The translations under genes were made by a program, and so were the position numbers. From positions 41,307-105,306 of the forward strand of contig DATAZL010000116.1 in the NCBI GenBank assembly GCA_036272055.1: a stretch of 64,000 bases of DNA, written 5' to 3'. Source of the DNA: DASZVB01 sp036272055. Its GTDB lineage: Bacteria; Myxococcota_A; Polyangia; Polyangiales; Polyangiaceae. This document shows positions 42,510 through 50,633 of the stretch, one piece after another (positions within the stretch are counted from its first letter, which is position 1; every line of letters starts with the position of its first letter). Under the pieces are notes generated by a model. The model made no database searches, had not been told where the DNA came from, and worked only from the letters and a program-made list of their open reading frames with translations.

Positions 42510-43796
42510 ATGACTCATCAGCGAATCTTCGGCGGCGTGGCGCTCAGCATCAGCGCCCTGGCAATTGGAGTTGTCGGTTGCGGCGGCAACTCCGGTGACG
42601 GCAGTCCTTCAGCCGACGCCACCGGAGGCTCGACGTCGGTTGGTGGCGCTCCAGGCGTTGCCGGCACGGCGGTCGGAACCGCGGGCACGCCCGCGACGAC
42701 GACTCCTCCCCCGACGAGCACCGGCACGACGGCCCCGCCACCTCCGACCAGCACCGGCACGGTGGCGCCTCCGCCCCCGGGCGCGGGCGGGACGACCAGC
42801 GTGACTCCGGGAACCGGCGGCAGCGCCACCATCCCGGTCGGCGGCGCCCCCGGCGGCGGCGCACCGAGCGGCGGCGCACCGAGCGGCGGCACATCGGGCG
42901 GCATGGTCACCGGCACCGATCCCACGGGCTGGACCGCGTCGAGCAACCTCGACGCCAACGGTCTCCTGACCGCGCCGACCGCGGACGTGGGCTACCAGAT
43001 CCAGACCCCGACCTTCGCCCTGAACCCGGGACAAGAAGTCTTCCGCTGCTTCCACTCGGAGATGCCGAACACCGGCGTGTTCGACGTCGGCGACTGGGAG
43101 TCGCAGATGACGCCGGGCAGCCATCACTTCATCCTCTATCGCGACGACGGGGACACGACGGCCGCGGGTACGCTCGGCATGGCGGGTTGCACGGTCGGCT
43201 TCGGCGGCCCGACCTGGCTCTACACCTCCGGCACGCCGCACTCGCATCTTGCCTTCCCCAAGAACGTCGCGATGGAACTCGCGGATCACCAGCGCATGCT
43301 CTTCGACATGCACTACATCAACACCGGCAGCGACCCCATCAACGTGCACGTCACGCTCAACGTGAACAAGGTCGTCGGCACCAACTTCCAGAAGGCGCAG
43401 GCGCAGGTCAGCTTCAACTTCGGCATCGACATCCCGCCGAACGGTATGCAGACCGTCGGTGGAGATTGCACGCCGCCGTCGACCACGGCGAACTACTTCC
43501 TCATGAGCACGCACACGCACAAGCGCGGCATCGATGCGTCGATCACCCGCAAGCTCGCGAGCGGGGCGATGGGCGAAGTGCTCGTGCACACCACGAACTG
43601 GGACGCGCCTTCGGCGTCCGAGTGGTACGACGCGCCGTTTCTCACCTTCAAGACAGGAGAGAAGTTCCACTACAGCTGCTCGTATCAGAACGACCGCGCC
43701 CAGGTCGTCACCGTCGGAACGTCCGCGGAGACGAACGAGATGTGCATGGCCATCACGTACTTCTTCCCCGCAATGTCCGGCGGCAGCTGCACGTGA
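42510..43796 (+). CDS. PHM/DBM-like type II copper monooxygenase lipoprotein
   Basis: 428 residues from the ATG at 42510 (GGGAGG upstream). Lipobox VVGC near residue 21, then a Thr/Pro/Gly-rich linker to about residue 140. The rest has copper ligands placed as in peptidylglycine hydroxylating monooxygenase: SHHFILY (His205, His206) and DMHYIN (His268) for the first copper, STHTHKRG (His335, His337) and NEMCM (Met411) for the second. Spacing is close to the vertebrate enzymes. It probably hydroxylates a substrate on the cell surface using ascorbate or a similar donor. An upstream in-frame start at 42315 was rejected because it would bury the signal peptide. Confidence 0.85.
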   Translation: MTHQRIFGGVALSISALAIGVVGCGGNSGDGSPSADATGGSTSVGGAPGVAGTAVGTAGTPATTTPPPTSTGTTAPPPPTSTGTVAPPPPGAGGTTSVTPGTGGSATIPVGGAPGGGAPSGGAPSGGTSGGMVTGTDPTGWTASSNLDANGLLTAPTADVGYQIQTPTFALNPGQEVFRCFHSEMPNTGVFDVGDWESQMTPGSHHFILYRDDGDTTAAGTLGMAGCTVGFGGPTWLYTSGTPHSHLAFPKNVAMELADHQRMLFDMHYINTGSDPINVHVTLNVNKVVGTNFQKAQAQVSFNFGIDIPPNGMQTVGGDCTPPSTTANYFLMSTHTHKRGIDASITRKLASGAMGEVLVHTTNWDAPSASEWYDAPFLTFKTGEKFHYSCSYQNDRAQVVTVGTSAETNEMCMAITYFFPAMSGGSCT

Positions 43797-43802
43797 CAAG
43801 AA

Positions 43803-44010
43803 CGGGGGGCCTTGGCTGGCCTTGGCCCCCCGCCGCTTCGCCTTCGGCGAACTGCTCCCCCCGCCGCTTCGCGGGCGCTCTGCTCTCGGGGGGCCTTGGC
43901 CCCCCGCAGCTTCGCCTTCGGCGAACTGCTCCCCCCGCCGCTTCGCGGGCTCGCTTCGCTCTCGGGGGGCCTTGGCCCCCCGCCCGCTTCGCGGGCTCGC
44001 TTCGCTCTCG
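43803..44010. repeat. GC-rich hairpin repeat cluster 1
   Basis: Built from GGGGGGCCTTGGCCCCCC (18-bp palindrome with a TT centre), GCTTCGCCTTCGGCGAA, CTGCTCCCCCCGCCG and CTTCGCGGGCTCGCTTCGCT modules, repeated two to three times with variants. It starts 7 bp after the copper monooxygenase stop. With its flanks it fills the 406-bp gap 43797-44202. I see no gene in the remaining part. Confidence 0.8.
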
Positions 44011-44202
44011 TGATCCAAGCAGGCACCAGGCCCACCGCCCGGTGCCTCTTTCTTTTGTTCGCACGCGTACATGCCGCGCTGCGCCGTGTGTGCGCGCATG
44101 AACGCGGATGGAGTTGCATGTGCGGAGGTCGAGCAGCCGGTCTCACCGAACTGAGGCCAATAGCCCCGGGACTCCGCTTATCGATGATAACTTCGTCGAT
44201 GG

Positions 44203-45060
44203 ATGGTCGTGGCAAAAAGTCTCTGGGTGGTCGGCGCCGTAGGCATCGCGGGATGTGCGGCTCTTCCGCGCGGAGCTCCCGCGTGGCCCGCGGCACGTGA
44301 CGAAGAAGCGACCACCCTTGCGGCCACGCCGCGAGAGCTCCATGAAATGAAATGGCCGGCGGTCGGTACCACGACCACGTCGGTTTCCATGACCGCGCTC
44401 GGCAGCTCCGAGCTCGCTGCGACGGACGACGTCGCCGCTTACGAGGATCCTGCGCGCATCGAGAAGCAGCCGGTGTGCGTGGGCTCGCGGAGCTGGTCCG
44501 CGGGCAAGCTGGGCGACACCGTCCTCTACAGGCATCATCGGGTTGGGAACCGTCTCGAGGTCGGGTACTTCGTTTACTGGTCGACGGAGCGCCCGTGGGG
44601 CCAGAACGTGCTGAGCTACACCGTGGTGCCGGCGCTGCTGATCGACGCGACGTACAGCCACTTCCTCTGGGTCCTCCCCGGATTCAAGGACGTGCTCCAC
44701 GGCGCCGCGGATGTCGAGGGCGTGCGCGTCGAGCTCGAGGATCACGACGGCAAGCTCGAGGTGATCGGCGGCACCGCCGACGACGGCTTTCATCACGGCG
44801 TGAGGCTCTCGCGCGACGACCTCGTCGATTCACACGGTCGCATCGTCCTCTTGACCGACGTGTGGAGCCACCAGTTCGGCGCCCACGGTGGCGCCGGCGC
44901 GGCGAACTCCGGCGCGTCCCTTCATTGCTACGAGGGCACGACCCTGCGCCCGATGACCCTCGAGGTCGCCCAGGCTTTCCGGCTCGGAAGCGAGTCTTCT
45001 CCGCGGCGCGCAAAACCGGCGTGGAGAAACGGGATCGCGCAGGTAAAACCGACCGGGTGA
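44203..45060 (+). CDS. Lipoprotein of unknown function, coupled to an exonuclease gene
   Basis: 285 residues. The N-terminus MVVAKSLWVVGAVGIAGC gives a lipobox (IAGC, Cys18). The body contains no domain I recognise; distinctive segments are VCVGSRSWSAGKLGDTVLYR, VGYFVYWSTERPWGQN and a ValGluLeuGlu-rich strand region around 165-190. A mild similarity to predicted outer-membrane lipoproteins is possible but unproven. Its stop overlaps the next gene's GTG by 3 bases (GTGA), so the two are translationally coupled although their products probably act in different compartments. Confidence 0.68.
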   Translation: MVVAKSLWVVGAVGIAGCAALPRGAPAWPAARDEEATTLAATPRELHEMKWPAVGTTTTSVSMTALGSSELAATDDVAAYEDPARIEKQPVCVGSRSWSAGKLGDTVLYRHHRVGNRLEVGYFVYWSTERPWGQNVLSYTVVPALLIDATYSHFLWVLPGFKDVLHGAADVEGVRVELEDHDGKLEVIGGTADDGFHHGVRLSRDDLVDSHGRIVLLTDVWSHQFGAHGGAGAANSGASLHCYEGTTLRPMTLEVAQAFRLGSESSPRRAKPAWRNGIAQVKPTG

Positions 45061-45953
45061 AGCTTCACCTGGTCGACGGGACGTACGAGCTCTTCCGCGC
45101 TTACTACGGCGGACAGCCGCACACGAACGCGCGCGGCGTGGAGGTCGGCGGCGTCCGCACCCTCGTCGCGAGCTTGCTCGTGCTCCTCCGCGGCGCGGAG
45201 ACGCCTCACGTCGGAGTCGCCTTCGATCACGTGATCGAGTCGTTCAGGAACACGCTCTTCGACGGCTACAAGACCGGCGAGGGTATCGACCCGCTGCTCT
45301 TCGGGCAGTTCGGGCTCGCCGAGGTAGCGTCGGAGGCGCTCGGGCTCGTCACCTGGCCGATGGTGGAGTTCGAAGCCGACGACGCGATGGCCTCCGCCGC
45401 CGCGATGGGAGAGAAGGACGACCGCGTCGAGCAGATCCTGCTCTGCTCTCCCGACAAGGATCTCGCTCAGTGCGTGAACGGAAGCCGCGTCGTGATGTTC
45501 GACCGGATGCGCCGCACGATCCTCGACGAGGCCCGCGTCGTCGAGAAGTTCGGCGTCGCTCCGGCGAGCATCCCCGATTACCTCGCACTCGTCGGCGACA
45601 CCGCGGACGGCATCCCCGGGATCAAGGGCTGGGGCGCGCGCTCCGCGGCCGCATTGCTCTCGGTGTACGGACACGTCGAGAACATCCCCGAGAACCCCAC
45701 GACGTGGACGGTCGCCGTGCGCGGCGCCGCGCGCCTCGCCCAGTCCCTGAACGAAAACCGGGTCGCGGCGAAGCTCTACCGCGAGCTCGCGACGCTGCGG
45801 CTCGACGCGCCCCTCGGCGTCGACGTCGACGGCCTCGCGTGGCACGGCCCGCACCCCGAGAAGCTCGCCGCGCTCGCCGTGGAGCTCGAGGAGCCGGACC
45901 TCGTCGCGCGCGTCGCCGACGTCTTCAACGGTACCCCTCCGCCTGCAGGTTGA
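45057..45953 (+). CDS. Stand-alone 5'-3' exonuclease / flap endonuclease
   Basis: 298 residues from a GTG at 45057. It is the PolA-type 5' nuclease domain without a polymerase: KLHLVDGTYELFRAYYG (first metal-site Asp), VAFDHVIESFRNTLFDGYK, the FEADDAMAS acidic cluster, CSPDKDLAQCV, and GDTADGIPGIKGWG (helix-hairpin-helix with a metal Asp). All the expected acidic residues appear present. It should process RNA primers or flaps. The gene is 4-base coupled to the lipoprotein and overlaps the convergent ABC gene by 29 bp at the 3' end. Confidence 0.9.
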   Translation: MKLHLVDGTYELFRAYYGGQPHTNARGVEVGGVRTLVASLLVLLRGAETPHVGVAFDHVIESFRNTLFDGYKTGEGIDPLLFGQFGLAEVASEALGLVTWPMVEFEADDAMASAAAMGEKDDRVEQILLCSPDKDLAQCVNGSRVVMFDRMRRTILDEARVVEKFGVAPASIPDYLALVGDTADGIPGIKGWGARSAAALLSVYGHVENIPENPTTWTVAVRGAARLAQSLNENRVAAKLYRELATLRLDAPLGVDVDGLAWHGPHPEKLAALAVELEEPDLVARVADVFNGTPPPAG

Positions 45954-47772
45954 AGAGCCGCGCGTAGCGTCCGTTTCGCGCCATCAGCGCCTCGTGGGTT
46001 CCCTGCTCGACGATGCCGCCGTCGACGAGGACGGCTATCTCGTCGGCCATGCGCACCGTCGAGAAGCGATGCGAGATGACGATACCCATGCGGTTCTCGG
46101 CGAGGCTCCGGAACCGCGCGAACACCTCGGCCTCCGCCTCCGCGTCCATCGCCGACGTCGGCTCGTCGAGGACGAGGATGTCCGCGTTCTCGCGCATGAA
46201 CGCGCGCGAGAGCGCCACCTTCTGCCATTGCCCGACCGAGAGCTCGTGACCGCCGACGAACCACTTGCCGAGCTGGGTCCGGAAGCCCTCCGGCAGGCGC
46301 CGCACGAACGGTTCGGCCATGCCCTTCTCGGCGGCGCGCTCCCAGCGCTCGCCGTCGTCGAAGGCGTCCACGTCGCCGGCGCCGATGTTCTCGCCGACGA
46401 TGAGCTGGTACCGGATGAAGTCCTGGAAGATGACGCCGATGCGCCGCCGCAGCGCATTCGGCTCCCACTCCGCGAGGTCGAGGCCGTCGAGGAGGATCTT
46501 CCCCGCGGTGGGCGTGTAGAGGCGGGTGAGTAGCTTGATGAGCGTCGTCTTGCCGGCGCCGTTCTCGCCGACGAGCGCGAGCTTGCCGCCGCGCGGGACG
46601 TGGAGCGTCACGTCGCGCAGCGCCGCCGACGTGGAGCCGGGATACGCGAACGACACCGCCTCGAAGCGGATGCCGTCGCCGGGGTTCGGGCCCTCGGTCT
46701 TCGTGCCGCCGAGCGCCGTCGCTTCGTGCTCGAGGAACTCGTAGAGGTTCGACAGATAGAGGTTGTCCTCGTACATCCCGCCGATGGAGCTCAGGATCGC
46801 GGAGAGCGCGGATTGGCCCTGCTTGAAGACGAGCAGGTACATCGTCATGTCGCCGAGGGTGATCTTGCCGGCGACCGCGCGCACGACGATGAAGCCGTAG
46901 GCGCCGTAGAACGCGATCGTGCTGAGCAGACCGAGCGCGAACCCGTAGATCCCGCGCCGGAGGGTGAGCGCGCGATCTTCGCCGAAGATGGTGACGAAGA
47001 TCTTCCGGTACCGGTCGAGGAACAGCGGACCGAGACGGAAGAGCGTCACCTCCTTGGCGTTGTCCTCGCGCGCGAGCAGGCTCTCGAGATACGTCTGCAT
47101 GCGCGTCTCCGGCACTCGCCACCGGAAGAGACGGAAGGCGTCTCCCGAGAAGCGCGTCTCGACGACGAACACCGGAACGGCCGCGACGGTGAGCACGAGC
47201 ACCGTCCACGGTGAGAACCGGAAGAGCAGCCCGCCGTAGATCACGACGGAGATGACGTTCTGCACCAGGCCGAAGGTCCGCTTCACGAGCGACAGCGGGC
47301 GCGACGACGCTTCTCGCCGCGCCCGCGTGAGCCGGTCGTAAAACTCCGAGTCCTCGAAGTCGCTGAGCGACAGGGTGAGCGCCTTCTCGAGAATCAGCTC
47401 GTTCACCCGCTGGCCCATGAGCGCGCGCAGGAGCGACTCACAGACGCCGAGGCCGCGCTCCGCGGCGCCGCGGACCACGACGAGCGCGAGCTCGACGCCC
47501 ACGAACTCCACGGCGCGCCAGCGCTCGGCGGCACTGCCGGTGCGTGACGCCATGACGACCGCGTCGACGATGAGCTTCCCGACGTAGGCGAGCGCCGCGG
47601 GCAACGCGCCGGAAACGGCGCTGAGCAGCGCGAGCCAGATCGCCACCGTGCGGCTGGTCGTCCAGACGAGCTCGAGGGCGCGTCCCGTGTACTGGAACAC
47701 GCCGAAGAGTTGCCGGAGGGTGGGCGGCGTCGCGGAATCCTTGCCGGCGAGCGCGGCATGCTTGGCAGTCAC
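45925..47772 (-). CDS. ABC exporter, fused permease and ATPase
   Basis: 615 residues from a GTG at 47772; an ATG at 47847 adds 25 residues and cannot be excluded. An N-terminal six-helix permease (about 20-320) is followed by an ATPase: Walker A GENGAGKTTL, signature ELSVGQWQK (LSVGQ instead of LSGGQ), Walker B ILVLDEPTSAMD, and the switch His in GIVISHRFS. Single-polypeptide exporters of this type act as homo- or heterodimers and export lipids, peptides or drugs; no partner is adjacent. Overlaps the convergent exonuclease gene by 29 bp. The intergenic region 47773-48077 upstream carries repeat cluster 2. Confidence 0.9.
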   Translation of the reverse strand: MTAKHAALAGKDSATPPTLRQLFGVFQYTGRALELVWTTSRTVAIWLALLSAVSGALPAALAYVGKLIVDAVVMASRTGSAAERWRAVEFVGVELALVVVRGAAERGLGVCESLLRALMGQRVNELILEKALTLSLSDFEDSEFYDRLTRARREASSRPLSLVKRTFGLVQNVISVVIYGGLLFRFSPWTVLVLTVAAVPVFVVETRFSGDAFRLFRWRVPETRMQTYLESLLAREDNAKEVTLFRLGPLFLDRYRKIFVTIFGEDRALTLRRGIYGFALGLLSTIAFYGAYGFIVVRAVAGKITLGDMTMYLLVFKQGQSALSAILSSIGGMYEDNLYLSNLYEFLEHEATALGGTKTEGPNPGDGIRFEAVSFAYPGSTSAALRDVTLHVPRGGKLALVGENGAGKTTLIKLLTRLYTPTAGKILLDGLDLAEWEPNALRRRIGVIFQDFIRYQLIVGENIGAGDVDAFDDGERWERAAEKGMAEPFVRRLPEGFRTQLGKWFVGGHELSVGQWQKVALSRAFMRENADILVLDEPTSAMDAEAEAEVFARFRSLAENRMGIVISHRFSTVRMADEIAVLVDGGIVEQGTHEALMARNGRYARLFNLQAEGYR

Positions 47773-47860
47773 GGGCGCGAGTATAGGGCTCCGGGTAACC
47801 GACCGTGCAGGAGGGGCGTACGCTCTGTAGATGTTCTTCGGCGACATCGCCGTCCCCGAC

Positions 47861-48054
47861 GCATCAGAGATGCGAACTACGCGAGCGCAGCGAGCCCGCG
47901 AAGGCGGCGGGGGGAGCAGTTCGCCGTAGGCGAAGCTGCGGGGGGCCAAGGCCAGGCATCAAAGATGCGGAACTACGCGAGCGCAGCGAGCCCGCGAAGG
48001 CGGCGGGGGGAGCAGTTCGCCGTAGGCGAAGCTGCGGGGGGCCAAGGCCCCCCG
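47861..48054. repeat. GC-rich hairpin repeat cluster 2 (tandem 95-bp units)
   Basis: Two nearly identical direct units, beginning at 47861 (GCATCAGAGATGCG) and 47956 (GCATCAAAGATGCGG), period 95 bp. Each unit contains a GCATC-AAA-GATGC type hairpin, the reverse strand of the cluster 1 modules (GAGCGCAGCGAGCCCGCGAA, GGGGGGAGCAGTTCGCCG, CGAAGCTGCGGGG) and ends in the GGGGCCAAGGCC palindrome. It lies between the divergent ABC and msrP genes. Translations of it should not be used as protein. Confidence 0.82.
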
Positions 48055-48077
48055 TTGTTAGTAGACTGGAACGAAGC

Positions 48078-49067
48078 ATGAGACCCCCGATCGATTCGCC
48101 GAAGTCGGCAGAGATCACCGATCAGGGCCTCTACGTGCGCCGGCGCGAGTTCATCCGCCGTGCGGGCCTCTTCGCGGCGACGAGCACCGCGTGGGGCGCC
48201 GGCCTCGTCGTGCTGTCGGGTCGCGGAGACGCAGATCCACCGAAGCCGCCCCCTCCCCCGCCGGCCGGCGTGCCGCCCCTCCGCATCGCGGAGCGGGGGA
48301 AGTACGTCGTCGACGAGGCGACCACGTCGTTCGAGTCGATCACGACGTACAACAACTTCTACGAGCTCGGCGTCTCCAAATCGTCGCCGGCGCGCTCCGC
48401 CGGTACGCTCCGAACCCGCCCCTGGACGGTCCGGATCGACGGCGAGGTGGGCAAGCCGCAGACCGTCGACATCGACACGCTCATCGGCTGGTTCGGGCTC
48501 GAGGAGCGGGTCTACCGCATGCGCTGCGTCGAGGCGTGGTCCATGGTGATCCCCTGGCTCGGCTTCCCGCTCGGAGAGCTCCTCAAGCGGTTCGAGCCGA
48601 CGTCACGCGCCAAGTACGTCGAGGTGACGACCCTCGACGACAGGGAGCTGCTTCCCGGCGAGAACGACGACGTCCTGCCGTGGCCCTACGTCGAAGGGCT
48701 GCGAATGGACGAGGCGATGAACCCGCTCACGCTGATGGCAGTGGGCCTCTACGGCCGCGCGCTCCCCGGGCAGAACGGCGCGCCCCTCCGTCTCGTCGTC
48801 CCCTGGAAATACGGCTTCAAGGGCGGCAAATCCATCGTCCGCATCCGCCTCACCGAGGAGCAGCCGGTCACGACCTGGAACCGCGTCGCGCCGAACGAGT
48901 ACGGCTTCTACGCGAACGTGAATCCCCTCGTCGATCACCCGCGCTGGAGCCAGGCCTACGAGCGGCGCATCGGGGAGAGCGCGCGGCGAAAGACGCTGCC
49001 GTACAACGGCTACGCGAAGTACGTCGCCGAGCTCTACCGTAACCTGGATCTTCGCAGGTACTTCTGA
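48078..49067 (+). CDS. msrP: Periplasmic methionine sulfoxide reductase, molybdenum subunit MsrP
   Basis: 329 residues from the ATG at 48078. Tat signal RRREFIRRAGLFAATS, then the sulfite-oxidase-type molybdopterin fold. The molybdenum-binding Cys is C150 in YRMRCVEAWSMVIPWLGFPL; TYNNFYELG and VVPWKYGFKGGKSIVRI also match MsrP/YedY. It repairs oxidised Met in periplasmic proteins, taking electrons from the haem membrane partner MsrQ encoded next with a 1-bp overlap. Longer in-frame readings upstream run through the repeat cluster and were rejected. Confidence 0.95.
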   Translation: MRPPIDSPKSAEITDQGLYVRRREFIRRAGLFAATSTAWGAGLVVLSGRGDADPPKPPPPPPAGVPPLRIAERGKYVVDEATTSFESITTYNNFYELGVSKSSPARSAGTLRTRPWTVRIDGEVGKPQTVDIDTLIGWFGLEERVYRMRCVEAWSMVIPWLGFPLGELLKRFEPTSRAKYVEVTTLDDRELLPGENDDVLPWPYVEGLRMDEAMNPLTLMAVGLYGRALPGQNGAPLRLVVPWKYGFKGGKSIVRIRLTEEQPVTTWNRVAPNEYGFYANVNPLVDHPRWSQAYERRIGESARRKTLPYNGYAKYVAELYRNLDLRRYF

Positions 49068-49714
49068 TGTCGGCCCCGACGCGCAAGCACTCCGCGCCGC
49101 TCGACTGGCTGATACCCGCGATCCTCACCGGCTCCGCCGCGCCGTTCGTGCTGCTCGTCTTCAAGGCCGCGACGGGGCGTCTCGGCGCGAACCCCATCGC
49201 GACCGCGCTGAACCAGCTCGGCCTGCTCGCGCTGATCTTTCTCGTCGCGTGCCTGGCGTGCACGCCCGCGAAGATCCTCTTCGGCGTCGCGTGGCCGATC
49301 CGCATCAGAAAGACACTGGGGCTCCTCGCCTTCTACACCGCGTGCGCGCACTTCTTTCTCTACGCAGCCGTCGATCAGGGCCTTCGTCTCGGAAGCGTCC
49401 TCACCGACGTGGTGAAGCGTCCGTTCATCCTGGTCGGGTTCGTCGCGCTCGTGCTCCTGGTCCCCCTCGCCGCGACGTCGACGAAGGCCGCGCTGACACG
49501 CCTCGGCTTCAAGCGGTGGAAGCGCCTTCACCGCCTGGTGTACTTGATTGCGATCCTCGCCGCGATTCATTTCCGGATGCGAGTCAAGGCCGACGCGCGG
49601 GAACCGTTCGTCTGGCTCGCGATCGTCGCGGTGCTCCTCTTGGTGCGGTTGATCGACGGCTTCCGGGGCGGCGCGCGTGCACGGAAGAAGCGCTCCGTGA
49701 TGGCCGCGTCGTAG
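49067..49714 (+). CDS. msrQ: MsrQ haem-binding membrane subunit
   Basis: 215 residues. The start codon overlaps the msrP stop (TGATG). Multi-pass membrane protein of the ferric-reductase-like domain: GANPIATALNQLGLLALIF, CTPAKILFGVAWPIRIRKTL, FYTACAHFFLYAAVDQG (likely haem His) and LHRLVYLIAILAAIHFRM with further His residues. It passes electrons from the quinone pool or a reductase to MsrP. Confidence 0.94.
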   Translation: MSAPTRKHSAPLDWLIPAILTGSAAPFVLLVFKAATGRLGANPIATALNQLGLLALIFLVACLACTPAKILFGVAWPIRIRKTLGLLAFYTACAHFFLYAAVDQGLRLGSVLTDVVKRPFILVGFVALVLLVPLAATSTKAALTRLGFKRWKRLHRLVYLIAILAAIHFRMRVKADAREPFVWLAIVAVLLLVRLIDGFRGGARARKKRSVMAAS

Positions 49715-49755
49715 CCATTGCGCCGAAACGAGGCGGAGTCTAAGCGTGGGGGCCA

Positions 49756-50562
49756 ATGTCGCCCCTAGTTGCCTTGATCCTCGGCGTCGTCGAGGGTTTC
49801 ACCGAGTACCTGCCCGTCTCGTCCACGGGTCATCTGATCCTCGTCGGATACCTGCTCGGGGAGAGCGGCGAGGGGGCGAAGTCGTTCGAGATCGTGATCC
49901 AGCTCGGGGCGATCCTCGCCGTCGTCGTGCACTACCGCACGCTCTCGCTCGCGCGCGTCGCGGGCCTCTTCTCGCGGGATCCCGCGGCCATCGCGCTCGC
50001 CGTCGCGCTCGCCGTCGGGTTCTTGCCCGCCGCCGTCGCCGGCCTTCTGCTGAGGAAGACCATCAAGGAGCATCTCTTCGGGCCGCTCCCCGTCGCGGTG
50101 GCGCTCCTCGTCGGCGGCGTCGTGATGATCGTCATCGAGCGCTACCGGAAGGCACGGCAGCCCGTCGTCCTCGACGGCCTCGAGCACGTCACGCCCCGGC
50201 GCGCGTTCGTCATCGGCCTCGGGCAGTGCTTCTCGCTGTGGCCAGGCTCGTCGCGCTCGATGTGCACCATCGTGGCGGGGCAGCTCACCGGGCTCTCGAC
50301 GTCGACCGCGGCGGAGTTCTCGTTTTTGCTCGCCCTCCCGACGCTCACCGCCGCGACGCTCTACGAGGGCTTCAAGGGCCGTCACGAGCTCATGGCGTCC
50401 GGCGCCGGCGTCGATCTGGCCATCGGCATGGTCGTTTCGTTCCTGGTCGCGTGGGCGGTGATCGCCGGCTTCCTCGCCTACCTGAAGCACCGCGGCCTGG
50501 AGCCGTTCGGCTACTACCGCATCGCGATCGCCGCGCTCGTCTTCTTCGTCATGCTCCGGTGA
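49756..50562 (+). CDS. uppP: Undecaprenyl-diphosphatase
   Basis: 268 residues, full length. The BacA/UppP motifs EGFTEYLPVSSTGH (about 13-26) and LWPGSSRSM (about 162-170) carry the catalytic Glu, His, Ser and Arg. It dephosphorylates undecaprenyl pyrophosphate to recycle the lipid carrier for peptidoglycan and surface polysaccharide. About eight membrane segments. It starts 42 bp after msrQ on the same strand; a run of Gs (GGGGG) precedes the ATG. Confidence 0.95.
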   Translation: MSPLVALILGVVEGFTEYLPVSSTGHLILVGYLLGESGEGAKSFEIVIQLGAILAVVVHYRTLSLARVAGLFSRDPAAIALAVALAVGFLPAAVAGLLLRKTIKEHLFGPLPVAVALLVGGVVMIVIERYRKARQPVVLDGLEHVTPRRAFVIGLGQCFSLWPGSSRSMCTIVAGQLTGLSTSTAAEFSFLLALPTLTAATLYEGFKGRHELMASGAGVDLAIGMVVSFLVAWAVIAGFLAYLKHRGLEPFGYYRIAIAALVFFVMLR

Positions 50563-50633
50563 CCGCGTCATGCGCCCTCTTCGCGGAGAAAGAGGCCGGC
50601 GCCAGCGGCGCATCGCGGACTCGCCGTCGCTCG

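Noticed and set aside
47773..48077. Protein-coding reading of repeat cluster 2 as an N-terminal extension of MsrP or of the ABC exporter
   Set aside because: The translation repeats RSEPAKAAGGAVRRRR-type words from the repeat itself, and real signals (Tat motif, permease) start later.
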